From the NCBI GenBank assembly GCA_025201865.1, contig MU602806.1, positions 2,384-48,337 of the forward strand: 45,954 nt of DNA. Direction: 5' to 3'. A program made the position numbers and the translations under genes. The notes beneath the pieces were generated by a model. The model made no database searches. It was not told where the DNA came from and worked only from the letters and a program-made list of their open reading frames with translations. The number at the start of each line of letters is the position of its first letter. Position 1 is the stretch's first letter. Origin of the DNA: Ramicandelaber brevisporus (Eukaryota; Kickxellomycota; Ramicandelaberales; Ramicandelaberaceae). This document shows positions 1 to 9,621 of this stretch, piece after piece.

Positions 1-27
1 TATCTCATAACTTTCAGTTAGCAACTA

Positions 28-675
28 TTAATTGTCGGATGCCACTGGCACAGTTGGGTCCTGGTAATGCTGACCGAAGATATCCCAGTTAGAATCCGTA
101 TGCCAATCATACTCGGCAGCGTTTACCGACTGGCGGGCAATCTCTGGACCCCACACTTTCTCGATAACTTGAGCGGCAGCATCAATGCCAGCAGACACAC
201 CGCTCGACGTCACGAACTTGCCGTCTTCAACCCAGCGAGCTCTGTATACCCAGTCGATATCCTTGCCGAACTTCATTGGGAACGCAAACGAGCGCTTGTT
301 AGTTGTAGCGCGGCGGCCATCCAACAAACCAGCTTGAGCAAGCAGCGCAGCACCCGTGCACACCGAGAGGACGACCCCAGCGCCATCGCCGATGCGCTTG
401 ATGAAGTCAGTGTAAACGGACTCGTGGACAATGGTACGCGTGCCCAAGCCGCCGGGAACAAGGAAGATGTCGGGATTGGTTGGAGCATTGTCGAAAGAGT
501 AGTCGACGACGGTTTCGATGGCGGCCTTGGTGCGGATGGGCTTGCCGTCGATGGAAACGAGCTTGATGGAGCAGCCAGGAACGAGACTGAAGAGCTCGAG
601 CGGACCAAACAAGTCCAGGATTTCGAGCTTATCGAACGCCAGCGCCAGTACGGTAACGGGTTTCTGCTCTGCCAT
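28..675 (-). CDS. DJ-1/PfpI (ThiJ) superfamily protein
   Basis: The 215-residue protein belongs to the class I glutamine-amidotransferase-like fold of the DJ-1/PfpI superfamily. The nucleophile elbow VVLSVCTGA places Cys106 before Thr107, and the N-terminal LEILDLFGPLE motif supplies Glu18 and Asp21. This arrangement resembles the isonitrile hydratase and AraC-associated ThiJ branch more than the glyoxalase branch. A C-terminal DGKFVTSSGVSAGID segment is also typical. The length is full for the family and there is no signal peptide, so a cytosolic enzyme is likely, but its substrate cannot be told from sequence. The ATG at 675 is preceded on the coding strand by a CAG/CAA tract. Family assignment is firm; function is not. 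Confidence 0.88.
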   Translation of the reverse strand: MAEQKPVTVLALAFDKLEILDLFGPLELFSLVPGCSIKLVSIDGKPIRTKAAIETVVDYSFDNAPTNPDIFLVPGGLGTRTIVHESVYTDFIKRIGDGAGVVLSVCTGAALLAQAGLLDGRRATTNKRSFAFPMKFGKDIDWVYRARWVEDGKFVTSSGVSAGIDAAAQVIEKVWGPEIARQSVNAAEYDWHTDSNWDIFGQHYQDPTVPVASDN

Positions 676-692
676 TGTTGTTGTTGCTGTTG

Positions 693-723
<31 letters not shown>

Positions 724-735
724 GATACTGAGTTG
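675..735 (-). repeat. CAG/CAA trinucleotide tract in the 5' leader
   Basis: On the minus strand a run of CAG then CAA triplets abuts the ATG of the DJ-1/PfpI gene. It lies outside the chosen reading frame start and therefore probably forms part of an unstructured 5' leader. Similar tracts precede other genes in this window. Confidence 0.7.
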
Positions 736-859
736 CTGTTGCTGTTGTCTGGTGAAAAGAAACTAGTGAATGACGTGGAATCGAAAGATGAGAGCTGACT
801 GAGAACAGGTCAAAGTGATATCGAGTGTCTCGCTCACTGAATGACCAGAGAAAGATAGC

Positions 860-1258
860 TCAATTTGGACTGTCCTGTGCCACCACCACCTTCGGGGCTT
901 GTAGGAGCAAGAGCTCAACCACATCGGAGTGGCCTCTCATCTTCGCCCTGTCCAACGCAGTCATCTTGAGGCTGCGGGTCCGAAGCGAAGGGTCGGCGCC
1001 GGCCGCCAGCAGGAGCTTGCAGAGCTCGACATGCCCATTGCCGGCAGCATAATGCAGCGGCGTCATGCCAGAGGCGTCGGTTTCGTTTGGATCTGTTCCT
1101 GCAGCCAGCAACTGGCGTGCTTTATCGACCTTGCCGTAGGCACAAGCCCCAGCCAGCGATCTCAAGAAGTCAACTTCAGACAGATCCTGCGCATACAAGG
1201 TCGCTGCCTTGCTACCAGCACACCCGCAGTCAACACCGTGCTCGTCGTGGTTGCTCAT
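860..1258 (-). CDS. Small ankyrin-repeat protein, ANKRD39-like
   Basis: The 132-residue protein carries ankyrin repeats: a first helix pair around residues 35-53, a canonical repeat (SGMTPLHYAAGNGHVELCKLLLAAGADP) at about 63-90, and a third (KMTALDRAKMRGHSDVVELLL) at about 98-118. The N-terminus has a short Cys-rich stretch (DCGCAGS) followed by LSEVDFLRSL, which resembles the start of animal ANKRD39. The chosen ATG at 1258 gives a compact protein; the open frame runs further upstream, but only into the divergent MDM12 gene, and is not expected to be coding. Ankyrin proteins bind other proteins, and no partner can be inferred. The ankyrin fold is certain; the ANKRD39 kinship is a likely inference. 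Confidence 0.82.
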   Translation of the reverse strand: MSNHDEHGVDCGCAGSKAATLYAQDLSEVDFLRSLAGACAYGKVDKARQLLAAGTDPNETDASGMTPLHYAAGNGHVELCKLLLAAGADPSLRTRSLKMTALDRAKMRGHSDVVELLLLQAPKVVVAQDSPN

Positions 1259-1330
1259 TTCTTCGCAGAGCTTCCTTCTCTTCCTTTTCTTTTTTTTTAT
1301 TGCTTGCGGTGTTGATTCGAGGTGTGCGCC
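1259..1330. promoter_or_regulatory. 72-bp head-to-head intergenic promoter
   Basis: Only 72 bp separate the ATG of the ankyrin gene (minus) from the ATG of MDM12 (plus). The gap holds a pyrimidine-rich tract on the plus strand (CTTCCTTCTCTTCC followed by a T run). Both promoters must overlap here or lie inside the neighbouring coding regions. Confidence 0.5.
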
Positions 1331-2398
1331 ATGTCCTTCGACATAAACTGGAGCCTCTTTGACGAAGAGCTGGCTCAGGCTGTTCAAGAGCGGCTGAATC
1401 GCGCTTTGCTTGGTGTCACTGAGCGTGTTTCCATGCTTCGCAGCTTGAGTGTGTCGAATCTGCACTTTGGCAGCGTCGCACCCGAAGTGGCTCTGGCTGA
1501 TATCTGCGACCCGTATTCTGAGTTCTACGTGGTGGCAGTGGATGAGGACGACAGCGAAGCGGCAAGACACGCGCGGTTCAGTGATGTAGATGGACACAGC
1601 CATCATGGAGCGACGTATGCGCCATCGTTGGTATCATCTGGTGGCAGTGTGTTTGGTGGAGATGGTCGGTACATGTCGACCGCGACAAGCAGAGCACCAA
1701 GCATACTTGCATCGCCGACTTATACCGGTCCAATGCATTTGCCTCCACCTATAGACACGCGCTTGTCTCCACCGGCGGCAGCTCATGGCGTACCATCGGT
1801 TACTGAGATTATGTTGCCTCGGAGCAATGACGATATCCAACTCCATTTCGACTTGGCTTACTCTGGAGACATGTCGGGCACAATCAGCACTGAAATTGTG
1901 ATGAACAATCCAACGCCAGGCTTCATCTCGCTCCCCGTTACTCTTCATCTCACTAGCATTCGGCTGGCATGCACAATTGTCGTCGCAAAGATTGGTAACC
2001 GCATCAACTTTACACTCATGCCGCTATCTCCCACCATTCCTTCGGCAACATCATCATCGGTTCATTTGCCGGGCACGGCTAGTGTTGCAGAGAGTCATCA
2101 CAGCCATCAGTATCAATATCACCATCAATATCACCACCATCCACAACAGCTGAGACAACGTCGAGAAATCTTGGAGGATCTTGTAATGAGGGCAGATTTG
2201 GGCGAACGAGCGGATGATTCCAGTAGCCATGTCCTACGCAATGTCGAAAAGGTGAGCCAATTTGTCCTTGAGCAGCTGCGCTTGGCTATTGACCGCGAAT
2301 TGGTGTTCCCAAACTATCATACTATCATGCTGCCAGCTCAACCCACTTCTCAGTATCCCAGTGGGAGTGGCCAGCCATCCAGTCGATTTACTTACTAA
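1331..2398 (+). CDS. MDM12: ERMES complex subunit Mdm12
   Basis: The 355-residue protein matches Mdm12, the peripheral SMP-domain subunit of the ER-mitochondria encounter structure, which transfers phospholipids between the two membranes. The start MSFDINWSLFDEEL is the family hallmark and fixes the ATG at 1331. The SMP core follows: LQ/IQLHFDLAYSGDMSGTISTEI at about 172-195 and PTPGFISLPVTLHLTSIRLACTIVVA at about 200-225. The tail LRLAIDRELVFPNYHTIMLP is the conserved C-terminal helix and strand. Two low-complexity insertions, a Ser/Pro-rich one at about 85-165 and a His/Tyr/Gln-rich one near 255-280, lengthen it relative to yeast (271 residues). No transmembrane segment is seen, as expected for this subunit. 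Confidence 0.93.
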   Translation: MSFDINWSLFDEELAQAVQERLNRALLGVTERVSMLRSLSVSNLHFGSVAPEVALADICDPYSEFYVVAVDEDDSEAARHARFSDVDGHSHHGATYAPSLVSSGGSVFGGDGRYMSTATSRAPSILASPTYTGPMHLPPPIDTRLSPPAAAHGVPSVTEIMLPRSNDDIQLHFDLAYSGDMSGTISTEIVMNNPTPGFISLPVTLHLTSIRLACTIVVAKIGNRINFTLMPLSPTIPSATSSSVHLPGTASVAESHHSHQYQYHHQYHHHPQQLRQRREILEDLVMRADLGERADDSSSHVLRNVEKVSQFVLEQLRLAIDRELVFPNYHTIMLPAQPTSQYPSGSGQPSSRFTY

Positions 2399-2578
2399 CG
2401 CTTAAATACCCTTTTAATACATACATACATAATACAGGCATGCATACTTAATCACCTGCTTACATCTCTCTCACTCGTTGTGGATGGATGGAAGTCTGCA
2501 TTGACGTAACTTCGTTGACCAGAAATCGCATTCGCGACAGACAGAAATTTTATTCTTTAGATCCCCCCACAAACGCAC

Positions 2579-5514
2579 ATGTCCTCGACGACTGCGACAA
2601 CGACTGCGACAACGACCGCGTCAGCTGCTGGTGCTGCCAACCAGCAACGCTCATTGAATGGTATGTGACCTGGCACTGTTAAACGACAGCGACGATCTGC
2701 CAGCCATCTTCGATCGCGATTAACAGACTTTGCTCACTTTGATCCGACACGTATATGGACTGACACTCGGTGCTTGTGTGTGTGCGTTTATGCGTTTGTG
2801 CACGTCTACCTGTTCCTTCATCTGTTAATGTGCTTGCTTGACATTCAGTCCTCGCGTTTGTACGTGATAACCAGAACATGTACGGTCTGCGTGAGAGCAA
2901 CTATCATCAGTATCACAAGTTCTGCTCAAATCGCATCCAGCGTCTGCGCAGTGCGCTCGGTGTTGCTCACAAGAATCATCAGCGCATCTCAAAGAAAGGC
3001 GCCAAGTCATCTGCGGCAGTTGTAGACGCCAGCGCCTCAAAGCATTCCAAAGTGCGCAAGCCAAAGCCACCAGTTGACCCAGCAATTGCAGCTGCGAGAG
3101 AGGCTCGTAAGTATCGCTTGCAGTTCATTAGCTCTGAGCAGGTCGCTGGCGACGGTCGTTTCTTGGAAGTTGGTGTATTGCAAGCTGAGCGTGCGTGGGC
3201 TCATGCTCAGGATTTACTGCTGACTCCAGGCACTGGAAGCTCAGGCGACATGGGAGACATTTCATCTTATAGAACCTACCACGGCATCAGACGTTTACGT
3301 GCTGCCTGTGATCAGGCGGCTCAGTTGGAGGTGCTTGTGGGTTGGAATCCATCCTGCCCGCGTGCCAGTCGCCCCTATGCGTCGTCAGCTGGAACAGTGA
3401 ATGAGTCTGGCACGATTTCACAGATTGTTGATACCTACACAGCTCTGCAGATTAAAGCGTATGCAATCTCGATGCATGCTCATTTACTTTTCCATCAACT
3501 GCAGCGCAATCCACAGTACCGGCCTGAGACGAAGCCAGCCCATAATTTACCACCATGGGCCGACCTCGCCAGCGTGACAGCTCGCGCGATTATTCTCTAT
3601 TCAGAGTTGGCACGTGCTGGAACTGCAGAGGAATATGCACTGGCTCACGGCGCATTGGACAAGTTGATGCCGATTATGAGATTGTGCGCATTCCGCATCA
3701 AGTCAATGGCTCCAAATACTCTTGCCATCGATCAAACTGAATTGAACACTATCTCAGAACTGCGCCAGCTGATTGAAACCTCTGAGAACTATTACACACA
3801 GACTACAAACATTGCCGCTGCTGGTGGAGTTGATACACGTGCAATCAGCCTGGCCATTTCTGAGGGTATGAGAATGCAATCTAGCGACTGGTTCCTCGGT
3901 GGCGATTGGTTACTGGTTGAATCAACCTTGGCTGCATTTATTCAGCAGCGTACAGGTGGCGGTGGTTCTGGAGCAGATGCAACTGTGGCCATTATTGGAG
4001 ATTATCGCAAGTCAATCTCTGACCCAACTGTGAGCTCATTGATTTCAAATGCCCAGTCGCTGGTTGTTGATGTTGTGCGCTATCCAGCCATTGGAAATAA
4101 GAATGGAGATGAATCAGAGAAGTTTAACTCATTGGTCGATGAATGCATTAGCTCACTAGATGGAAGCATTCGTGTTATTGAGAGCAAAATTAAGGAAGAT
4201 TTAAATGCATCGACAAGAGTTCAGTCATCGCAGTCAGATTCTCGTTCAAGTGATTTGGTGTCTCTTCGTGAGTATGTCCTATCTGTCCGCAAAGTTGCAA
4301 TTATTCGTAAAAGCATCAGCACTATCACAGGTAATTTGCGTAATCAATCTGCTGCTTGGACTGCGTCTCGTATTGCTCAGTTGGTTGAGTATCACCATAA
4401 TCCAACTAAAGGTGACTCTATGAACTTACTCAACCAAACAGAAAAGAAGCCTCAGTTGGCTCTTGTTCGTGAATTTGATCGAATCATATCTGCTCTGGAC
4501 AGCCTCCAGTCTCTTCAGCCAATCATTAATTCACCCATTTTGGCTCAATCTGTGGCTGTGTCACTGTTTATTTTCCAGGCTGCGCGTGCTGCCCCGTTGG
4601 CCATTGCCCATGCATTGCAGCATCCAACCAGCCGTGGTATCTCTGAAGCACTGGCAATTGTCAGCTCATCTGGCTATGTATCGCTCAATTCTGCTCGGAG
4701 ACACGAATTCATTGCCACACTGGAAAGAAACAGCGAGCCAATTGGTACTCCAGCTGATGCATCTCCAGTTGATGTCTTGGGCACGCATGTCGATGCTCCT
4801 GGCGATGGCTTAGCCCGTGGTATCCAAGTATTGTCTTCATTCTTTGGCATTACATCCGCCTTGATTGCCGAGGTTGATTCTAGCTTACGTGCAGCTCGTA
4901 TCTCAATCAGTTCATTGGCCACTCTTGTTGGTATTTCTGCTCAAACAGACGACACTCTCACTCAAGGTGTTGCTGCGCTCAGCTTGAGTGGCTCCAAGCC
5001 AACTAAGCCAGTTGGCAGTTCTGAAGCTGTATCCTATGATCAGTATGCTCTGAGCACTCGTGGTGCCACTGCTGCTGGTGGTGTTCCAGCTTTGATCCGT
5101 AACCCACTGCTTGACTATCCAGCATCTGTCATTGTCAAGGCAGCTGGCGGCAAGACTGAAAAGGCCACTGCTTCCGCCAGCAAAGATGCCAAGGATAGTC
5201 GCAAGAGAAGTAAAGAGGCTGTTACTGCTGCCATTTCTCGTGCTGGAATTCCCGATCAAGTGCCTAATCTCGTTGCATTCCCGCCTGCTCTTGTGCCAAC
5301 TCTAGCCAAGCCCGTCTTCTTTGATCAAGCCCTGTCCTATGTCAATTTCAATGAGCATTCGCTTGCTGCTCGTGCTGGCATCTCCCTCCCAGTTGCCTCT
5401 GCCACCACTACTGTTGCTCAGGCATCTGATTCAAGCAGTACTTCTGCCCAGAATACAAGCGGTGGCAGTGGTGGATTGAGCTCATTCCTTGGTGGATGGT
5501 TCAATCGCGGTTGA
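2579..5514 (+). CDS. SRP68: Signal recognition particle subunit SRP68, two exons
   Basis: The gene is read as exons 2579-2660 and 2849-5514 (915 residues). SRP68 binds the SRP RNA and pairs with SRP72 in the particle that targets nascent secretory proteins to the ER. The RNA-binding start spans the splice junction: LAFVRDNQNMYGLRESNYHQ then YHKFCSNRIQRLRSALGV, which matches the conserved HGLR.xDYxRYRxYCSRRxRRLR region. The C-terminus, KPVFFDQALSYVNF followed by FLGGWFNRG, matches the SRP72-binding end of the family. The body is helical and TPR-like. At 915 residues it is about 50% longer than yeast or human SRP68. The first exon is Ser/Thr/Ala-rich. The long open frame alone would start at Met 2878 and lose the conserved FVRDNQN segment. 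Confidence 0.92.
2661..2848 (+). other. Intron of SRP68
   Basis: The 188-nt intron starts with GTATGT and ends with GACATTCAG. Splicing joins codon phase 1 and restores the conserved SRP68 N-terminus. The interior is rich in TG repeats. Confidence 0.85.
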
Positions 5515-5595
5515 AATTTATTTTTACTCGTTTATACTTATTATGTTTTACTCAATTAAACTTTTTTGTTTAAAAAATATTTACTACCTACTTGT

Positions 5596-6735
5596 TTATT
5601 CATCGCATTGCCAAGTCAGCTCTTGGAGTACAAAGTGTGCAATATCCTTGGCCATTGAGGATGCATTGTTGGTTGAGTAAATGTGGAAGGCTGCAGAGTT
5701 GAAATCAGCAGAAATGCTTGTAACAACTAGCCTGATTGTGGGCTGATTACTGCCAAAGGCAACGTCAAATGCATCACCTTGCTTGATTCCACATGCCGCG
5801 GGCACTTTAAACAATCTTCTCAGTGGCATCAAATCACATTCAAACTCGTCTTCAATCTTGACTGAGTTAGAATCGATGCTTGAGTTTGGTACAAATTCTA
5901 GTCGAGCAGCCTGGTGAAGCAAGTGAATTCCGCATGATGACTCGATACATATTGAACGACTATCGGACTGCGATGGAATGGCTGACGGATCTGGCACTGC
6001 CAATACAACAGTGACTTCGTATTGACCAAGTTTATTGATTTTGAGATTGATTCTCTCCAAGTGTTCTTCATCTGGAATGACATCGAGTGACCTTACCGCT
6101 GAAGCTATCCATGTACTGTCAGTGTCATCTGATTTAGAGATGCTGTCAAACAGTGGTCGCTGATATTGCTGCTGCTGCTGTTCTCTGATGTCAATGCCAG
6201 TGTCAGTGCTTGCGGTCACAATACACACTTCGTCAGACTGATTCTCTTCATCTGAGACAAAGTCTGATATCCTGGTGATTGAGATTGCTGCACTTACTGA
6301 TCTCAGCGGCAATGCTCCAATGTTTGACACTGAAATACATAATACAACTGTCGCACTGCCATCCGCTAAATCATCCTTCTCCACCGGCTCAATCCAGCAT
6401 TCAGCACGCAAGCACTTCTGAGCCATTTTGGACAGAGTTGCAGACATTGCGCCTGTAATGCCAGACAATCCCTGCACATTGGCAGCAACTGTGCGAGTCA
6501 ATCCGTCCACTACATGCTGGTAACCTACCATACCTTGCATAACTGAGTTCAGCACTGCTGCTGAAGTTGAGCCAGATGACACACCACCAATATCACTGGT
6601 TGTTGCTGTTGTTGTTGTTGTTGTTGTTGTTGCTTCTGCTGTGGTAGCTGCTGTTGACGATCCGCCACTGTTGGTGGTCTCGTTTACAGTGCCGCCACTC
6701 TCAATTTGGCTACTCGGGTCGCCACTGCTGCTCAT
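5596..6735 (-). CDS. Unrecognised protein with Ser/Thr-rich N-terminus
   Basis: I do not recognise this 379-residue protein. The first ATG in frame is at 6735; the frame extends upstream only through a TTG codon. Residues 1 to about 70 are Ser/Thr/Gly/Ala-rich with a run of Thr encoded by ACA repeats. A predicted helical segment (about 80-120) leads into KCLRAECWIEP. The remainder alternates hydrophobic beta strands (ATVVLCISVSNIGALPL, INLKINKLGQYEVTVVLAVP, TIRLVVTSISADFNSAAFHIY) with acidic loops, and ends in a helix (AKDIAHFVLQEL). This looks like one or two beta-sandwich or appendage-like domains. There is no membrane segment or signal peptide. It is convergent with SRP68 (81 bp apart) and divergent from the PRL gene. 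The ORF is very probably real; function unknown. Confidence 0.72.
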   Translation of the reverse strand: MSSSGDPSSQIESGGTVNETTNSGGSSTAATTAEATTTTTTTTATTSDIGGVSSGSTSAAVLNSVMQGMVGYQHVVDGLTRTVAANVQGLSGITGAMSATLSKMAQKCLRAECWIEPVEKDDLADGSATVVLCISVSNIGALPLRSVSAAISITRISDFVSDEENQSDEVCIVTASTDTGIDIREQQQQQYQRPLFDSISKSDDTDSTWIASAVRSLDVIPDEEHLERINLKINKLGQYEVTVVLAVPDPSAIPSQSDSRSICIESSCGIHLLHQAARLEFVPNSSIDSNSVKIEDEFECDLMPLRRLFKVPAACGIKQGDAFDVAFGSNQPTIRLVVTSISADFNSAAFHIYSTNNASSMAKDIAHFVLQELTWQCDE

Positions 6736-6980
6736 CACTGGTACGCACTGTGTAGCTGTCAAGAGCTGTTTGTTGATATGCGTGTCTGTTTGTGTGTCTG
6801 TTTGTGTTTTTTTTTTTCAATATAGCCGTTTGCTTGCTGCGTGTCGTTGGGTCGCAGTTCGCAAACCTCGAGCCCCTTTCGCTCATCACAAACCGGAGAT
6901 CGGGGCTGTGATCCTTCCATCTGCTTCTGAACTGCCCTCCTTGCCTTTTGTTCAAATAAGCCAACTGTCTCAAGTTCTTC

Positions 6981-8084
6981 ATGAGTATTAGTCTAATAGA
7001 GTTCGAGCCACTGCGCTTTGTCATTCTCGATTGCCCGGGCGATGCCACGCTGGAATCGCAGTATCTGGATAAACTCCTCGATTACGGTGTCACCGATGTC
7101 GTAAGGATACGAGACGAACCTTTGCCTGCAGCTGCATCAACTCCTCGAGCTGTGGCTGCATTAACTCCTCGAGCTGCGGCTGTCTCAACTCCTCGAACTA
7201 CCGCAGTAGCGGCTGCTCCAATGAAAACAACAGTTGGAGTCACCGGTATTATCCATCAGAGCGATTATGATACAACTTTACTCGAGCTGAATGGTATCAA
7301 TGTAGTTGACAGTATACGAATTAACGATGGCACAGCTCCTCCATCTCAAACGATTGCTGCTTGGGTAGAATTAGTTGCTCGTCGATTTGGTTTTCCAGCG
7401 TCGCTATCAAAGTCCTCATCCTCATCCTCATCCTCCTCAGCAAAGCCAGTGCCGACCAGCGACGATAAAGCGCCAAAGGCAATTGCGATACATTGCGTAT
7501 CTGGAATTGGTCGAGCGCCGACTCTTGTTGCACTGGCTTTGATGGAGTATGGTATGGATCAGTACGATGCAGTCGAGCGTGTTCGAAAAGCTCGACGTGG
7601 TGCATTCAATCGCACCCAGATACGATTCTTGACCGAATACAAGTCAAAGTCTCTCAAAGAACTCGCCAAGCGCTGTAAAGGCAATACTGGCAACTTGGTT
7701 CCATTGCCTACTCGCGCTCAAATCCAGGCTCAGGCACGTCTGCGCAACCCCGCTGGAAGTGGCATGGCTGGGACCGCAGATTCGTCGACAGTTGGGCCGA
7801 GCTCAAAAGAAAGCTCGCCAGCGCTGTCGGCGGTCTCTGAAGGCTCGGATACTCGACCCAGCACGCCATATGTACATGTGACTCCGTCGCCTATGATTAC
7901 ATCTTCCACCAACGCCGATGTTGACAGCTTGGCTTTATTGAAAACACCGCGCAATGCTTCAAGCTCACTGGCGTCCGTCTTGAAACACTCCCCTAGTCCA
8001 GCAACCACTTCTTCTCAGCTGACCGACTCGCCTGCCAAAGTGAAACCCCCAAGTAGACTTAAACGACTGTTTGGGTTATCCTAG
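6981..8084 (+). CDS. PRL/PTP4A-like protein tyrosine phosphatase
   Basis: The 367-residue protein has the catalytic loop HCVSGIGRAP, with nucleophile Cys172 in a CX5R motif, followed by LVALALMEYGM and RKARRGAFNRTQIRFLTEY; these are signatures of the PRL (PTP4A) phosphatases. The general-acid loop is INDGTAPP, with Asp116. The start SLIEFEPLRFVILDCP matches PRL beta 1. Three features differ from animal PRLs. A tandem repeat of TPRAVAA-type units (about 54-80) interrupts the N-terminal part. The position of the regulatory Cys of the RVCxATYD segment is not Cys (IIHQSDYD). The protein ends in LKRLFGLS after a 150-residue Ser/Thr/Pro-rich tail and has no CAAX prenylation box. A poly-Ser run sits before the catalytic loop. 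Confidence 0.88.
   Translation: MSISLIEFEPLRFVILDCPGDATLESQYLDKLLDYGVTDVVRIRDEPLPAAASTPRAVAALTPRAAAVSTPRTTAVAAAPMKTTVGVTGIIHQSDYDTTLLELNGINVVDSIRINDGTAPPSQTIAAWVELVARRFGFPASLSKSSSSSSSSSAKPVPTSDDKAPKAIAIHCVSGIGRAPTLVALALMEYGMDQYDAVERVRKARRGAFNRTQIRFLTEYKSKSLKELAKRCKGNTGNLVPLPTRAQIQAQARLRNPAGSGMAGTADSSTVGPSSKESSPALSAVSEGSDTRPSTPYVHVTPSPMITSSTNADVDSLALLKTPRNASSSLASVLKHSPSPATTSSQLTDSPAKVKPPSRLKRLFGLS
7133..7210 (+). repeat. Tandem 24-nt repeat inside the PRL-like gene
   Basis: About three imperfect 24-nt units containing AACTCCTCGA encode successive TPRAVAAL, TPRAAAVS and TPRTTAVA blocks. They form an insertion between the first strand-helix unit and the rest of the phosphatase domain. Confidence 0.75.
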
Positions 8085-8214
8085 CACTTGTCCTCCCCCT
8101 TTCAGCCTTCTTTTTTTTATTATGTTTGCCTGACCTTGTTCATTGTTAGAGATGAACTAACTAAAAAAAAGGGAAGTTTTAAATGAATGTCATGTTTTGC
8201 TATAAATGTGCTCT

Positions 8215-8377
8215 TTAACGGTCAATCATAGGAACATCTGCGTATTCGTTCTGAGCGCAGCGAGTGCGGACACATATACCATCCTCCCAGCACTTATGCT
8301 CGCAGATTACATCATGACTGGCCGCGGCAACGGTGGCACCAATGAGGGCGAAAGGGATAAAGTTGAATGATTTTAAT
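8215..8377 (-). pseudogene. Orphan exon-like ORF with signal-peptide look and four cysteines
   Basis: In the gap between the PRL and SIS1 genes the minus strand encodes 53 residues ending at a TAA at 8215. They begin LKSFNFIPFALIGATVAAAS, which looks like a secretion signal without its Met, then continue to a Cys-patterned part (VICEHKCWEDGICVRTRC). No in-frame ATG lies upstream before a stop. The frame is preceded by a plausible 3' splice site (TATTTGTAG at 8378-8386 on the minus strand) with a TACTAAT branch-like motif. It could be a small secreted protein that lost its start codon, the last exon of a gene whose first exon I cannot place, or an alternative 3' exon of SIS1. Translation is seen directly; expression is unproven. 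Confidence 0.4.
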
Positions 8378-8420
8378 CTACAAATATATGAATTAGTGAA
8401 TGAATGAATTAGTATTGTTA

Positions 8421-9566
8421 CTACGACGCAAGAGCTTGTCTCAAAAGCTCTCGCTTGGCTGGAGTTAATTTGGCTGGCATGTCAACCGCAAAGTCAATGA
8501 CAAGATTGCCTTTGGTACCGGGCTTTTTCGTGATGGGCATTCCGTGATTGGCAATGATTTTGCTCATACCTTGCTGTACAATAGTGTCTGCTGCTGATGC
8601 CCCAAATAATATCTTGTCGCTAACCTTCAGTCCTTTGCCGTCAATGGTTGGAATAGTCTTTTCCCAGCCACCCAGCAGAGCCTCAGCAAGAGTCAAATGC
8701 AAGGTGTGGTGGAGATCATCACCGTCGCGCTTAAACTTGTCATGTGGCTTCTCCTCAATGATGATAACAATATCTTGGAACGAGCCGTTGGAGAGCTCAT
8801 CGCCGTAGTCGCTAAATGTGAGTTTGGTGCCAGCCTTCCAGCCCGGTTTCACATTGATGACCAGCTCCTTTTGCTCAGGAACAGTCATGCCGGTAGAACG
8901 ATCAATCAACTTGCGAGTCACCTTGAGTTTCTTTGTGATTCCATTGTGCAAGTCCTCCAGACTGAGTGCCAGCTTGGTTGTAACCGATTCCTTCTGCTCT
9001 GGCACAGGTGGTCTCGCGCCGCCGGTTTGAGCACGATTGAATCCAGGTCGGCCAGCACCAGGGAATCCACCTGGTATGCCTCCTCCTCCAGCCGCACTGG
9101 CAAACGGATTACCACCACCACCAGCATGATGGCCACGACGACCGCCGCCCAACAGCTCATCCAATCCGCCACCGCCAAAGAAGGCCGAGAAGATATCCTC
9201 GGCATTTGACGGTCTGAATCCGCCTGGACCGCCGCCTGAGCTCGTGAAGTGGAATGTGCCACCGCCCGGGAATCCACCCATGCCAGCTCCACCTGGGAAT
9301 CCGCCCATTCCAGCGCCGCCAGGCATACCAGCACCGCCCTTCAAACCCTCTTCGCCAAATTGATCATAAATTGCACGCCTATCCTTGTCTGACAAAACTT
9401 CGTAGGCTTCCGAAACCTCTTTAAACTTGCGGGTGGCCTCTTCCTTGTCTTGACGGTGTCTGTCTGGGTGCCACTTCAGAGCCTGCTTCTTGTATGCTGC
9501 CTTGATCTCGTCCTCAGTTGCCGACTTGTTTGTGAGTCCGAGGAGCTTGTAGTAGTCCTTGCCCAT
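8421..9566 (-). CDS. SIS1: Sis1/DNAJB1-type Hsp40 (J-protein) cochaperone
   Basis: The 381-residue class B J-protein stimulates Hsp70 ATPase and delivers substrates. The J domain occupies about residues 1-70 with the HPD motif (ALKWHPDRH). A Gly/Phe-rich region with GGFPGGAGM-type repeats follows to about 190. The two C-terminal beta-barrel domains ([39 protein letters not shown]) and the dimerisation tail ([16 protein letters not shown]) complete it. No CXXCXGXG zinc finger is present, which separates it from Ydj1. The start [11 protein letters not shown] is the family's usual N-terminus and fixes the ATG at 9566, although the open frame extends further. The leader just before the ATG is CAGCAA-rich, and a heat-shock element lies about 220-280 nt upstream. 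Confidence 0.95.
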   Translation of the reverse strand: MGKDYYKLLGLTNKSATEDEIKAAYKKQALKWHPDRHRQDKEEATRKFKEVSEAYEVLSDKDRRAIYDQFGEEGLKGGAGMPGGAGMGGFPGGAGMGGFPGGGTFHFTSSGGGPGGFRPSNAEDIFSAFFGGGGLDELLGGGRRGHHAGGGGNPFASAAGGGGIPGGFPGAGRPGFNRAQTGGARPPVPEQKESVTTKLALSLEDLHNGITKKLKVTRKLIDRSTGMTVPEQKELVINVKPGWKAGTKLTFSDYGDELSNGSFQDIVIIIEEKPHDKFKRDGDDLHHTLHLTLAEALLGGWEKTIPTIDGKGLKVSDKILFGASAADTIVQQGMSKIIANHGMPITKKPGTKGNLVIDFAVDMPAKLTPAKRELLRQALAS

Positions 9567-9621
9567 CTTTGCTGTTGCTGTTGCTGTTGCTGTTTCTGCT
9601 ACGTGTGTGTGTTTGGCTGTG

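Noticed and set aside
67-798. Long plus-strand frame opposite the DJ-1/PfpI gene
   Set aside because: It is the antisense shadow of a clear DJ-1/PfpI gene and ends in a poly-Cys run produced by the TTG/CTG tract.
1259-1606. Upstream extension of the ankyrin frame into MDM12
   Set aside because: It overlaps the conserved start of MDM12 in antisense and encodes basic low-complexity residues; the ATG at 1258 already gives a complete protein.
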